Assembly: GCA_016218815.1 (NCBI GenBank)
Contig: JACRCX010000009.1
Coordinates: 1-63,879, forward strand
Reading direction: 5' to 3'
DNA: 63,879 nt
Source of the DNA: Deltaproteobacteria bacterium
GTDB lineage: Bacteria; Myxococcota_A; Polyangia; DRWM01; JAAZOP01
Below the pieces are notes generated by a model. It was given only the letters and a program-made list of their open reading frames with translations, ran no database searches and had not been told where the DNA came from. This document shows positions 10,762 through 19,494 of the stretch, in pieces. The translations under genes and the position numbers were made by a program. Numbering within the stretch: position 1 is the first letter of the stretch; each line of letters begins with the position of its first letter.

Positions 10762-11412
10762 ATGCGAGCCGTTCTGCTATCCGGGGCCCTGGTGGCAGCG
10801 GCTGCGGGTTGCGCGGATGGATGCGAGGGCACCGTCGATGACTTCCCGGACTACTTTCCCGAGCTTGGCGAGATCCCCGATGGCCACGTCTACTTCCTGT
10901 TGTCGTACGAACTTGGGGACTGCACCCAGGAGGCGATCTACGCGCAGGAGAATCGTATGGCTTGGCGTGACGACGCCGGGGTTACGCACGAGAGCGAGTG
11001 GCAGGAGTGGGTCTGGTTCGAGGGGCGCCAGTTGGCACCGGACGCCCTGGAGGCTCAGTACTTGAACTGCGCGTGTACCGACTGTCAGCCCGGCTGCAAC
11101 GTCGTGGCGCCCGCGATCGGAACTGTGTTCGAAGTTGCGCCGAACCACGGGCTCCTCTTCGACTGGGACGGCCAGATCTGGTCACGCGAGCAATGCGACC
11201 CTGAAACGGCGTGCACGCTCCCTCGTCCCGCCGCTCCAGGTCGCTACACGGTGCAGTTCTTTGTCGGCTGGGCGTACCGGCACAGCCCCGACTACACCGA
11301 CTACCGGATCGATGGGTCGTTCGAGGTCGGCACGGTGGAGTTCGAGTACCCCCGGGATCAGGTGGTGTGGTACGCCTACTCGTGTCCGGAAGGGCGTTCG
11401 GGGACGCGGTAG
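10762..11412 (+). CDS. Small secreted lipoprotein of unknown function
   Basis: The 216-residue product begins MRAVLLSGALVAAAAGC, a clean lipobox with the lipidated Cys at residue 17. The GAGGAGG sequence lies 13 nt upstream; an earlier ATG (10690) overlapping the protease gene would bury the signal peptide, so the later start was chosen. The mature part holds a cluster of cysteines (CACTDCQPGC) likely to be disulfide-bonded, and a beta-rich C-terminal half. It lies 52 nt after the protease gene on the same strand and is probably co-transcribed, perhaps as an accessory or inhibitor (inference). Family not recognised. Confidence 0.7.
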   Translation: MRAVLLSGALVAAAAGCADGCEGTVDDFPDYFPELGEIPDGHVYFLLSYELGDCTQEAIYAQENRMAWRDDAGVTHESEWQEWVWFEGRQLAPDALEAQYLNCACTDCQPGCNVVAPAIGTVFEVAPNHGLLFDWDGQIWSREQCDPETACTLPRPAAPGRYTVQFFVGWAYRHSPDYTDYRIDGSFEVGTVEFEYPRDQVVWYAYSCPEGRSGTR

Positions 11413-11475
11413 CCGCCCGGTTCGATCCGCCCCCCGTGCAGCGGGAGGAGTCACTGTGCAGGCGGCCTCTCCCCG

Positions 11476-11496
11476 ACCACCAGCTACCAGCTACCC
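11476..11496. repeat. Heptamer repeat (GCTACCA type) between convergent genes
   Basis: Three units (ACCACCA, GCTACCA, GCTACCC) with a 7-bp period touch the stop codon of the PKD-like gene. It is the counterpart of the tract at 5277-5318. Confidence 0.8.
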
Positions 11497-13295
11497 TACC
11501 GCCCCGCCTGCACCACCCCGTGCGTCGTGATGTTCGGCGTGCCGTCCGCGCTCGCCAGCGAGCGCACCGAGCAGGTGACGCCGTTCCACGTCACCGCGGC
11601 CACCCGCCAGAAGTCGCTCGCCTCCATCCCCCCAAGCCCGCCGTTGACCAGCGTCACCGGTCCGAAATCCACCGGCGGCCCCGACTCGCACACCCCGCTC
11701 GTCGAGGCGCAGTAGATCCGTACGTACACCTGCGATGGCCCCCACCCCGCCTCGTCGTAGTAGTGAACCCCCACCAGGTACTCCGAGCCGACGACCGGGT
11801 CGTCGATGTTGATGTTCTCCGGACCGTGTCCCTCGACGTCGTCCAGATCCAGCCGCGGGTTGTCCTCCGCTCCCGGCGCGTCCCACTCCAGCACCGCGCC
11901 GTAGCTCGCGTTGCAGTTCGCATAGTAGCAGTCCAGCCCGCTGATCCACGACGTCGCCGCCGGGTGCAGCAGGTGCAGGTCGACGTCCGTGGCATCGCAG
12001 CCGACGGGGTAGTCCGGCGTCGAGCACGACCGGTCCGGCGGGTTCCAGTACATCTCCACCCGCAGGCCCTCCGAGGGGACGGCCACCACCTCGAACGTGC
12101 ACGACCCGCGGTTCCCGTCGTCGTCCTGCACCGTCAACGTGATCCCGAACCGGCCCGCGATGTCCGGGAAGAAGCTCGTCGTCGCGCCGTCAACAGGGGA
12201 GGGCGGATCGGCCGCCGAACCCTCCGGCAGCGTGCTCAGCTCCCAGTGGTACCCCACGATCGTCCCGTCGTCCACGCCGTTGCCCGTCAGCGTGATCGTG
12301 TTCAGCGGCACCGTGCACGCCTCCGCCGGGCAGATCGCGTCCGGACCGCTCGGCGTCGCGTTCACCACCACCTCGCACTCCGACGACAGACCTCGCAGGT
12401 TCGTCGCCGTCGCCCGCAGCACGTAACGCCCCCGCTTGTCCGGCGTGAGCGACGGGCTCGCCGCGTCCGGCGGCACCGGCGACGGCCCCGCCGAATCGGA
12501 CGGCCAGCTCAGAAGCCCCCAGCTCCACGTGACCGCGTCGCCGTTCAGGACCGGGATCGCCGGAATCGCGAACGCCCGGCGCGTCGGCGTCGAGTACTCC
12601 TCCTCCGGACAGTCCAGCGGCGGGGCGCCGGTGGCCGTCACGTTCACCAGGCATTGGCCCCGGTACCCGTAGTCGTCGATGACCTCGAAGCGGACCTCGT
12701 ACTCCCCCTCCACGTCCGCCGTGAACAGGGTCGATGCCGCGTCGGGCGGCACCACCGTCGGATGCGACCCCTCGGGCTGCGCACGGACGCTCCACAGGAA
12801 TCCCACGATCGTCCCGTCGACGTCGTCGCCGTCCCCCTCCAGCGTCACCCCCACGCCTACCCGCGCGTCCGTCACGTCCGGCGGACACAGCGCCGTCGGC
12901 GGGTTCGGGACCGAGTGCACGTTGCACTGGCAGGTGTCCGCCTGGCCCGCCGAGTCCGTGATCTCCAGCCGCACCACCCAGTCGCCCAGCATGTCCGGCG
13001 TGAAGCTCGTGTACGACGTGTGCACCGGCGACAGCGTCGCCGTCGACCCCGCCGGCGACAGGCCGAAGAGCCACTCGTACTCGAGGTCGCCTTCCCGGTC
13101 GAAACCCCCGCCCTCGATCACCGTCAGCTTGCCGGGCGAGGTCCACAGCTCCGCGTCGGGACACCGCGCCGTCGGCGGAAGATCGACGACCTCCTCCACC
13201 TCCACCGCCTCCACCCCGGCATCCAACTCCTCCAGCCCCGTCTTCGCCCCGCACCCCGCCACGAGCAGGAGCAACAACGACAGTTGTGGTCTCAT
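11496..13295 (-). CDS. Lipoprotein with repeated PKD/Ig-like domains and a C-terminal GPENI-type domain
   Basis: The 599-residue protein starts MRPQLSLLLLLVAGCGAKTG, with lipobox VAGC. Four to five similar beta-sandwich modules follow, each opening with a C-P pair (for example TARCPDAELW, ALCPPDVTDA, AICPAEACTV) and containing phrases such as DGTIVGFLWSV and DDDGNRGSC typical of PKD-like domains. The C-terminal ~150 residues hold DVDLHLLHP, LDVEGHGPENINID-like and VGVHYYDEAGWGPS motifs, a domain frequent in deltaproteobacterial surface proteins and distantly like YfaP/DUF2135. A truncated near-identical copy of this domain lies at 5317-5778. Its ATG overlaps the TGA of the PP2C gene (ATGA), so translation is coupled. 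Likely a surface adhesin or structural lipoprotein. Confidence 0.8.
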   Translation of the reverse strand: MRPQLSLLLLLVAGCGAKTGLEELDAGVEAVEVEEVVDLPPTARCPDAELWTSPGKLTVIEGGGFDREGDLEYEWLFGLSPAGSTATLSPVHTSYTSFTPDMLGDWVVRLEITDSAGQADTCQCNVHSVPNPPTALCPPDVTDARVGVGVTLEGDGDDVDGTIVGFLWSVRAQPEGSHPTVVPPDAASTLFTADVEGEYEVRFEVIDDYGYRGQCLVNVTATGAPPLDCPEEEYSTPTRRAFAIPAIPVLNGDAVTWSWGLLSWPSDSAGPSPVPPDAASPSLTPDKRGRYVLRATATNLRGLSSECEVVVNATPSGPDAICPAEACTVPLNTITLTGNGVDDGTIVGYHWELSTLPEGSAADPPSPVDGATTSFFPDIAGRFGITLTVQDDDGNRGSCTFEVVAVPSEGLRVEMYWNPPDRSCSTPDYPVGCDATDVDLHLLHPAATSWISGLDCYYANCNASYGAVLEWDAPGAEDNPRLDLDDVEGHGPENINIDDPVVGSEYLVGVHYYDEAGWGPSQVYVRIYCASTSGVCESGPPVDFGPVTLVNGGLGGMEASDFWRVAAVTWNGVTCSVRSLASADGTPNITTHGVVQAGR

Positions 13296-14119
13296 GCTTG
13301 TTTCCCCACCCGCGCGCTCGGAAGGACGTGCCGCAGCCCAGGGTCGGTCGGAAGCCGGCCGTAGCTCTCGACCTCCACCACCAACGCCGTGATGTTGTCC
13401 TTCCCCCCGCGCTCGTTCGCCATCGCCACGAATCGCCGCGCCGCCCGCTCCAGCCCCAACTCCATCACCTTCGGGATCTCGGGGTGCTTCAGGTAGCCGT
13501 GCAGCCCGTCGGAACACAGCAGGAACCGGTCGCCGGGCTTCACCGGGAAAATCTGCGTGTCGACCTGCACGTACTCGTGGCTCCCCACCGCTCGCGTGAT
13601 GACGTTGTGGTCCGTGATCTGTCGCGCCTCCGCCAGCGTCAGCAGACCCTGCTTGACCTGCCAGTTCACCAGCGTGTGGTCGTCCGTCATCTGCACCACG
13701 TCGCCCTCGCGCACGCAGTACACCCGACTGTCGCCCACCTGCGCCGTCACCCCGAACCCCTCCGCGATCAGCAACGCCGAGATCGTCGTCCCCATCCCCT
13801 GCCGCGCCGGCGACTGCTGCGCGATCCCGAAGACCAGGAACGCCGCCGACTGGATCGCCGACTCCAGGAGCCGCGTCAGGTTCCGCGCCTCCTCGATCCC
13901 CTCGGGATGCTCGTTGAAACGCACGATCACGTCGACCCCCCCCGAAACCATGCTGTGGATCGCGTCGATCGATTCCTGGCTCGCGACCTCGCCCGCCGCA
14001 TGGCCCCCCATCCCGTCCGCCACCACGAACAGGCCCAGCTCGTCCGAACGCAGGAACGAGTCCTCGTTGATCTGCCGGCGGCGTCCGATGTCGGTGGAAG
14101 CGTACGAGCGACAGTACAT
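13292..14119 (-). CDS. PP2C-family serine/threonine protein phosphatase
   Basis: A complete PPM/PP2C domain fills 275 residues. Seen in order: INEDSF after the DIGRRR start, the metal-binding VADGMGGHAAGE, GMGTTISAL, QVGDSRVY, LLCSDGLHGYL and ERGGKDNIT with the last metal Asp. It resembles PrpC/Stp1 phosphatases that reverse Hanks-kinase phosphorylation using two Mn/Mg ions. There is no membrane segment. GAGGAAGGGG lies upstream of the ATG. The stop overlaps the start of the PKD-like lipoprotein gene, an unexpected partner for a cytoplasmic phosphatase. Confidence 0.95.
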   Translation of the reverse strand: MYCRSYASTDIGRRRQINEDSFLRSDELGLFVVADGMGGHAAGEVASQESIDAIHSMVSGGVDVIVRFNEHPEGIEEARNLTRLLESAIQSAAFLVFGIAQQSPARQGMGTTISALLIAEGFGVTAQVGDSRVYCVREGDVVQMTDDHTLVNWQVKQGLLTLAEARQITDHNVITRAVGSHEYVQVDTQIFPVKPGDRFLLCSDGLHGYLKHPEIPKVMELGLERAARRFVAMANERGGKDNITALVVEVESYGRLPTDPGLRHVLPSARVGKQA

Positions 14120-14163
14120 GCACGGCCCCTTCCTCGGTCCCCCCGGCGAATTGCGCCTCGCCC

Positions 14164-14193
14164 TTGCACGGGCCACCTGAAAACTAGCATATT
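14164..14193 (+). promoter_or_regulatory. Candidate sigma-70 promoter of the 105-residue protein gene
   Basis: TTGCAC (14164-14169) and CATATT (14188-14193) are 18 nt apart in a locally AT-rich island between two divergent genes. The predicted transcription start would fall within a few bases of the ATG at 14201, and no Shine-Dalgarno sequence is visible, so the mRNA could be leaderless. Confidence 0.4.
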
Positions 14194-14200
14194 CTGCCTG

Positions 14201-14518
14201 ATGACGCACGCGCGCGACTCGGTTCGGTCGCTCGCGCAACCCGCACGCCTCGTCGAGCAGCTCGAGCGCGTGGCGGAGGCCGTGGGATTGGAGGTGCGCC
14301 GCGAACGGCTCGAGATCGGCGATGCACGCGCACCCGGCGGCTTGTGCCGCCTCGGGGATCGCCCGGTCTGCATCCTCGCCGATAACCTCACCGCCGACGA
14401 CGAGGCCCTCGCCCTGGCCCGCGCCCTGCTCCACTTCGATCTCGACGCCGTCTACGTCGCTCCCGCCGTGCGGCAGTACCTGGAGGCCGTCGGAAAAGGG
14501 CAGGGGAAGGGGAGATGA
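14201..14518 (+). CDS. Small conserved-looking soluble protein, unknown function
   Basis: The product has 105 residues: an N-terminal amphipathic helix (VEQLERVAEAVGLEVRRERL), a short beta-rich middle (GGLCRLGDRPVCILADNL) and a C-terminal helical part (ALARALLHFDLDAVYVAPAV). I recall similar short proteins in other deltaproteobacterial genomes, but without a function. Start is the only ATG that gives the whole domain; there is no ribosome-binding site, consistent with leaderless translation from the promoter just upstream. It is divergent from the PP2C gene and followed by a ClC transporter gene 133 nt later. Confidence 0.65.
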   Translation: MTHARDSVRSLAQPARLVEQLERVAEAVGLEVRRERLEIGDARAPGGLCRLGDRPVCILADNLTADDEALALARALLHFDLDAVYVAPAVRQYLEAVGKGQGKGR

Positions 14519-14561
14519 GAACTGCAAGCCGCAAGATGCCCCGCCGCCTGCTCGACCCGTC

Positions 14562-14598
14562 TTGCATTTCTCATTGCATGTTTTGCATTTTTCATTTC
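14562..14598. repeat. AT-rich TTGCATTT-type direct repeats
   Basis: Three imperfect copies of TTGCATTT/TTGCATGT with interspersed TTTCATT make a short AT-rich tract in the 133-bp gap before the ClC gene. It stands out strongly against the GC-rich background. Role unknown; it could include promoter elements. Confidence 0.6.
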
Positions 14599-14651
14599 CG
14601 CCTCCCCCCAGCCGCCCCTTCCCACCGGCCGGCGCCCCGTCGAGGTAGCCC

Positions 14652-16874
14652 GTGACGAACGAAGCCCGACAGCCCCCCGCGCGCCCCTCCGACCCCCCGC
14701 GCCCCTCCGCGTCGGGCGTCCGCCCCTCCGACCCTCCCCGCTTCGCCACCGATCCCCACCTCTCCGCCGTCCGACGCCCGGGACCCGTCGCCGCCCTGGA
14801 CCGGATCCTGGGCGGCGAGCTCGGCGGGACCGTCGCCCTCGCCGCCGTGCTCGGCGCCGCCGTCGGCCTCCTCACCTGGGCCGTCCTGGTCGTCGCGGGC
14901 GAGGGCTGCCGCCTGGTCTGGGGCGGCGTCGAGATCGTGCCCCACCTGGGCGACCATCCCTGGTGGCTGCGCCTCCTGATCCCCGCCCTCGGCGGCCTCG
15001 CCTGCGGCCTCGTCGTCCGCCTCCTCGGCGCTCGCGACGCCGCCCTCAACGCCGCCGAGCTGATCGACGACATCGGCCGCCGCGGGGGTCGCGTCGACTT
15101 CCCCCGCGCCGTCGTCCGCACCCTGGGCTCCCTCTTCGTCGTCGTCGGCGGCGGCGCCGTCGGCCCCGAAGGCCCCATCGTCCATGCCGGCGGCGCCGTC
15201 GGCTCCGCCGCCAGATCCCTCGGCGTCGAGGGCCAACGCCTGCGCGTCCTCGTCGCCTGCGGCGCCGCCGCCGGCATCGCCGCCGTCATCGGCGCCCCGA
15301 TCGCCGGAACCCTCTTCGCTGCCGAGGTCCTCCTGGGAGCGGCCCACCGCCGCGCCCTGCTCCCCATCGCCGTCGCCGCCGCCTTCGCCTTCGCCGCCCG
15401 GGCCGCCCTCCACGGCACCGGTGGCGCCGTCGAGCTGGTCGCCATCGATCGCTTGCCCGCCGCCCTCGGCCCGCTGGGCTGGGGCGCCGTCGCCTTCGCC
15501 GCCCTGCTGGGCATCCTCGCCGGCGTCGTGGGCGCCGCCTTCGGACGCGTGCTGGCCGTGACCGAAGAGGTCTTCGAGGCGGTCCCGCTGCCGTCCTGGG
15601 CGCTCCCCGCCCTCGGCGGCCTCCTCGTCGGCACCATGGGCCTCGTCCTCCCCCGCGCCGTCGGCCACGGCTACGGCGCGTCCCTCGCCGACCTCGCCTC
15701 CTACGGCCCCGGCGCCATCGCCATGGCGTCGTGCCTCGTCGCCTGGAGGCTCCTCGCCGCGTCGATTACCCTCGGCTCCGGCGGCGCCGGCGGCACCCTC
15801 GTCGCCACCCTCGTTATGGGCGGCGCCCTCGGCGCCGCCCTCTCCGCCGGCGCAGCCCGGCTCGAACTGGGCGATCCCGCTGCCCTCGCCGGCGCGTATA
15901 CCATGCTCGGCGCCGTCGCCGTCCTCGCCGGCGCGACCCACGCCGCCCTGACCTCCGTCGCGCTGCTGGTCGAACTCACCCGCGAACCGGCCCTGCTCCT
16001 CCCCGGCATCCTCGCCGCCGGCGCCGCCGTCGTCGCCGCCTCCGCCGTCTCCAAGGAGACCATCCACACCCTCAGCCTCCGCCGCCACGGCGGTCGCTCC
16101 CGCAGGCCCGTCGGTGAGTCCTCCGTCATGGACGAGACCTCCGTCGCCGCCCTCGTCACCGCCGACGCCGACCGCATCGGCCGCGGCGAACCCCTGTCCA
16201 AACTCGTCCACAAGGTCCTCGACGGCGGCGCCATGGTCCAGCACGTCGTCGACGAGAACGGCAAGCTCCTGGGCACCGTCTCCCTCCAGGAAGTCGGCCC
16301 GCTCCTCCGCGAAGACGGCGTCGAAGGCCTCCTCCTCGCCTACGACGTCATGCGCGCTCCCCCCGTCTCCGTCACCCGCGCCGACTGCCTCTCCACCTGC
16401 ATGGAACGCTTCGGCCACATCGACGCCGACGAACTCCCCGTCATCGACGGCGCCGGCGTCCTCGTCGGCCGCGTCACCCGCAAGGACGTCCTCTCCTTCT
16501 ACGCACGCGAAGTCCTCGACCGCAAGGACAGCGGCATGAAGTTCATCGCCCGCTCCGACCACTCCTCCGCCACCTCCGGCAGCGGCACCGACGAACCCTC
16601 GGAACTGGTCACCGACTTCGTCGAGGTCCCGCCGGGTCACGCCGTCGAAGGAATGGCCATCCCCCCGGGCTTCGTCGGCCGTACCCTGATCGAGCTGAAC
16701 TTGAGGTCGCGTTTCGGCGTGGCCGTGATTAGCATGCGACGTCGGTCCCCGGGCGGCGGACGCATCTCGCTCGTCGCCCCCGACCCGAGCATGCCGTTGC
16801 GGGAAGGGGACGTCGTCGTACTCGCGGGACCGAAGGAGCAGATCGAACGGCTCCGGAAGCTGGTCGGCGAATGA
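14652..16874 (+). CDS. ClC-family chloride channel/transporter with CBS pair and TrkA-C domain
   Basis: After a ~45-residue Pro/Ser-rich N-terminus, residues about 60-470 hold ten or more hydrophobic helices with the ClC signature GAVGPEGPIVHAGG, which carries the gating Glu. The other selectivity motifs are divergent: the GSGIP equivalent is not seen, and GxFxP is replaced by GGAGGTLVAT. Next come two CBS modules (about 485-620: LGTVSLQEVGPLL, VLVGRVTRKDVLSFY), which usually bind adenosine nucleotides. A C-terminal RCK/TrkA-C-like domain (about 655-740: LIELNLRSRFGVAVI, PLREGDVVVLAGP) follows. The triple combination makes 740 residues. GTG start. It sits just before lon on the same strand. 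Confidence 0.9.
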   Translation: MTNEARQPPARPSDPPRPSASGVRPSDPPRFATDPHLSAVRRPGPVAALDRILGGELGGTVALAAVLGAAVGLLTWAVLVVAGEGCRLVWGGVEIVPHLGDHPWWLRLLIPALGGLACGLVVRLLGARDAALNAAELIDDIGRRGGRVDFPRAVVRTLGSLFVVVGGGAVGPEGPIVHAGGAVGSAARSLGVEGQRLRVLVACGAAAGIAAVIGAPIAGTLFAAEVLLGAAHRRALLPIAVAAAFAFAARAALHGTGGAVELVAIDRLPAALGPLGWGAVAFAALLGILAGVVGAAFGRVLAVTEEVFEAVPLPSWALPALGGLLVGTMGLVLPRAVGHGYGASLADLASYGPGAIAMASCLVAWRLLAASITLGSGGAGGTLVATLVMGGALGAALSAGAARLELGDPAALAGAYTMLGAVAVLAGATHAALTSVALLVELTREPALLLPGILAAGAAVVAASAVSKETIHTLSLRRHGGRSRRPVGESSVMDETSVAALVTADADRIGRGEPLSKLVHKVLDGGAMVQHVVDENGKLLGTVSLQEVGPLLREDGVEGLLLAYDVMRAPPVSVTRADCLSTCMERFGHIDADELPVIDGAGVLVGRVTRKDVLSFYAREVLDRKDSGMKFIARSDHSSATSGSGTDEPSELVTDFVEVPPGHAVEGMAIPPGFVGRTLIELNLRSRFGVAVISMRRRSPGGGRISLVAPDPSMPLREGDVVVLAGPKEQIERLRKLVGE

Positions 16875-16933
16875 AACATAATATGTCTTATGCGACACGA
16901 AAGACCCGGCGGAACCGGGGGCGAGGCTGAACG
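16875..16933 (+). promoter_or_regulatory. AT-rich lon leader with candidate -10 and small hairpin
   Basis: The 59-bp gap begins with the only AT-rich stretch nearby, containing TAATAT (16879-16884) as a possible -10 box. No good -35 is seen. A small stem-loop CCCGG-CGGAA-CCGGG (16905-16919) and a GAGG ribosome-binding site seven nt before the ATG follow. Heat-shock control of lon is common in bacteria, but no clear sigma-32 box was found. Confidence 0.35.
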
Positions 16934-19426
16934 ATGGCAAAGGAACGGGATGGGAGACTGGACATGGCCACCTTGAATCCGATCTCGCCGGATGACTTCA
17001 AGTTCGGGGAGCGGCTGCCGATCCTGCCGATCCGCAACGCGCTCCTGTTCCCGACCGCGGTCGCGCCGTTCGAGGTCGGCCGCCCCAAATCCCTGAAGCT
17101 CGTGCAGGACCTCGAGAAATCCGCCGAGCCCTACGTCGCGATCTTCGCCCAGCGCGACCCGAAGACCGACGACCCCACCGCCTCCGAGCTGTATCCCTTC
17201 GGGACCGCCGCCCGCGTCCTCAAGGTCATCAAACACTCGTCCGGCTCCCTCAGCGTCATCCTCCAGGGCGGCGTCCGCATCCGCCTCGACGAGGTCGTCG
17301 CCCGCGAACCGTACCTCATGGCCCGCGTCTCCCGCCTCCATGACGTCGTCGTCTTCGACGTCGAGACCGAGGCCCTCACCATGTCGCTCAAGGAGTCGGC
17401 CAAGGAAGTCGTCGAGCTGACCCCCGAAATGCCCCGCGAGGCCCTGTCCCTCATCGACTCCATCGAACACCCCGGCCAGCTCGCCGACCTCGTCGCCGCC
17501 AACCTCGACATGCCCATCGACCAGAAGTCCGACCTCATCCAGACCGTCGACGTCAAGGAGAGAATTCGCAAGGTGTTGCGCGTCCTTATGCGCCAGGCTG
17601 AGATCCTCCGCATGAGGGAGAAGATCCGCTCGCAGGTCTCCGAGGAAATGAGCAAGACGCAGCGCGAGTACATGCTGCGCCAGCAGCTCAAGGCCATCAA
17701 GGAAGAGCTGGGAGAGGACGCCGATGAGTCCGGCGACCTCGACGGCATGGACGAGAAGATCTCCAAGATGGACCTCCCCGACGAGGCGCGCGAAACCTCC
17801 AACAAACAGCTCAAACGCCTCAAGTCGATGCAGATGGGCTCCGCCGAGTACACCGTCGCCCGCACCTACCTCGACTGGATCCTCGACCTGCCCTGGCGCA
17901 AGGAGACCGAGGACCAGATGGACATCCCGGGCGTGCGCAAGGTCCTGGACGAGGACCACCACGGCCTCGAAAAGGTCAAGAAGCGCATCGTCGAGTACCT
18001 GGCCGTCCGCAAGCTCAAGCCCGAAAAGAAGGGGCCCATCATCTGCCTGGTCGGGCCGCCCGGCGTCGGCAAGACCTCACTCGGTCGCTCCATCGCCCGC
18101 GCCCTGGGCCGCAAGTTCGTGCGCATCTCCCTGGGCGGCGTCCATGACGAGGCCGCCATCCGCGGGCACCGGCGGACCTACGTCGGCGCCCTCCCCGGCC
18201 AGATCATCCAGCAGCTCAAGAAGGCCGGCACGCGCAACCCCGTGTTCATGATGGACGAAGTCGACAAGATCGGCCACGACTTCCGGGGCGACCCCGCCGC
18301 CGCCCTGCTCGAAGTCCTCGACCCCGAGCAGAACGACAGCTTCTCCGACCACTACCTGGAAATCCCCTTCGATCTCTCCAAGGTCATGTTCATCACCACC
18401 GCCAACCTGCCCGATCCGATCCCCCCTCCCCTGCGCGACCGCATGGAGACGCTCGACCTCCCCGGCTACACCCGCCGCGAGAAGCTCGAGATCGCCAAGC
18501 GCCACCTCCTCCCCCGCCAGCTCGGCGAGCACGGCCTCGACGAGAAGAGGCTGATCATCCCGCCCGAGACCATCGAGTGCATCATCGACACCTACACCCG
18601 CGAGGCCGGCGTGCGGAACCTCGAGCGCTCGATCGCCGGCTGCTGCCGCGGCATCGCCGTCAAGATCGCCGAAGGCACGCTCAAGGACGACCAGCTTCCC
18701 GCGACCGTCCGCACCGACGACCTGCTCGAGTACCTCGGCCCCGCCAGGTTCACCTCGGAGATGGCCGAACGCACCGAGATCGCCGGCGTCGCCACCGGCC
18801 TGGTCTGGACCAGCACCGGCGGCGACATCATCTTCATCGAGGCCACCAGGATGCCGGGCAAGGGCAAGCTGGCCCTCACCGGGCAGCTCGGCGACGTGAT
18901 GAAGGAATCGGCGCAGGCCGCGCTCTCGTACGTGCGCGCCAATGCCGAACGCTACGGGCTGGACGCGTCGATCTTCGAGAACAGCGACCTGCACATCCAC
19001 GTTCCCGCCGGCGCCATCCCCAAGGACGGCCCCAGCGCCGGCCTGGCGCTGTTCGTGGCGTTGACCTCGATGCTCACCGGCGTCCGCATCCAGCACGACG
19101 TCGCCATGACCGGCGAAATCACGCTCCGCGGGCGCCTCCTCCCCATCGGCGGCGTCAAGGAGAAGATCCTCGCCGCCCACCGCGCCGGCATCAAGCGCGT
19201 GCTCCTGCCCGAGCGCAACGGCCCCGACCTCATCGAGGTGCCCAAGGAGGTCCGCGACGAGCTGGACCTGATCCAGCTCAAGTCCATGGAGGACGCCCTG
19301 CCGCTGGTCCTCGAGCCGAACGATCGCTTCCCCGCCCTGGGCAGGCCCGTCGCGCCCCAGAAGCCGGCCGCCGCCACCAAGAAAGCCCCCGGCCGCAAGT
19401 CCCTCCCCCCCGCCCCCCCGGATTGA
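16934..19426 (+). CDS. lon: ATP-dependent protease Lon
   Basis: The 830-residue protein shows the full LonA order. The N-terminal substrate-recognition domain (LPILPIRNALLFPTAVAPFE) comes first, then a long helical linker. The AAA+ module follows with Walker A GPPGVGKTS (K380) and Walker B-like VFMMDEVDKIG. The serine protease domain has KDGPSAGLALF (S701) and GGVKEK; by alignment with E. coli S679/K722 the dyad lysine is K744. It degrades misfolded and regulatory proteins in the cytoplasm with ATP. The Lys/Pro-rich tail after about residue 795 is a short extension. Start ATG with GAGG seven nt upstream. The next gene is convergent. Confidence 0.98.
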   Translation: MAKERDGRLDMATLNPISPDDFKFGERLPILPIRNALLFPTAVAPFEVGRPKSLKLVQDLEKSAEPYVAIFAQRDPKTDDPTASELYPFGTAARVLKVIKHSSGSLSVILQGGVRIRLDEVVAREPYLMARVSRLHDVVVFDVETEALTMSLKESAKEVVELTPEMPREALSLIDSIEHPGQLADLVAANLDMPIDQKSDLIQTVDVKERIRKVLRVLMRQAEILRMREKIRSQVSEEMSKTQREYMLRQQLKAIKEELGEDADESGDLDGMDEKISKMDLPDEARETSNKQLKRLKSMQMGSAEYTVARTYLDWILDLPWRKETEDQMDIPGVRKVLDEDHHGLEKVKKRIVEYLAVRKLKPEKKGPIICLVGPPGVGKTSLGRSIARALGRKFVRISLGGVHDEAAIRGHRRTYVGALPGQIIQQLKKAGTRNPVFMMDEVDKIGHDFRGDPAAALLEVLDPEQNDSFSDHYLEIPFDLSKVMFITTANLPDPIPPPLRDRMETLDLPGYTRREKLEIAKRHLLPRQLGEHGLDEKRLIIPPETIECIIDTYTREAGVRNLERSIAGCCRGIAVKIAEGTLKDDQLPATVRTDDLLEYLGPARFTSEMAERTEIAGVATGLVWTSTGGDIIFIEATRMPGKGKLALTGQLGDVMKESAQAALSYVRANAERYGLDASIFENSDLHIHVPAGAIPKDGPSAGLALFVALTSMLTGVRIQHDVAMTGEITLRGRLLPIGGVKEKILAAHRAGIKRVLLPERNGPDLIEVPKEVRDELDLIQLKSMEDALPLVLEPNDRFPALGRPVAPQKPAAATKKAPGRKSLPPAPPD

Positions 19427-19444
19427 ACCGCCCCAGTAACCGAA

Positions 19445-19464
19445 CCGCGGGCTTCAGCCCGCGG
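19445..19464. repeat. CCGCGGGC-TTCA-type palindrome downstream of lon
   Basis: A perfect 20-bp palindrome (CCGCGGGCTTCAGCCCGCGG) lies between two convergent genes, followed by a degenerate second half related to the double-hairpin elements at 48158 and 52243. Its position suits a bidirectional transcript end, although no U-tract is present. Confidence 0.75.
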
Positions 19465-19494
19465 CTGTCGCTGCCGCTCGGTCGGAGGAGTCCG

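Noticed and set aside
13296..14123. N-terminal extension of the PKD-like lipoprotein
   Set aside because: The frame is open but overlaps the PP2C gene on the same strand in another frame; the lipoprotein signal peptide at 13295 fixes the start.
19445..19464. Classical rho-independent terminator after lon
   Set aside because: The stem is strong but no T-run follows on either strand; listed as a palindromic repeat instead.
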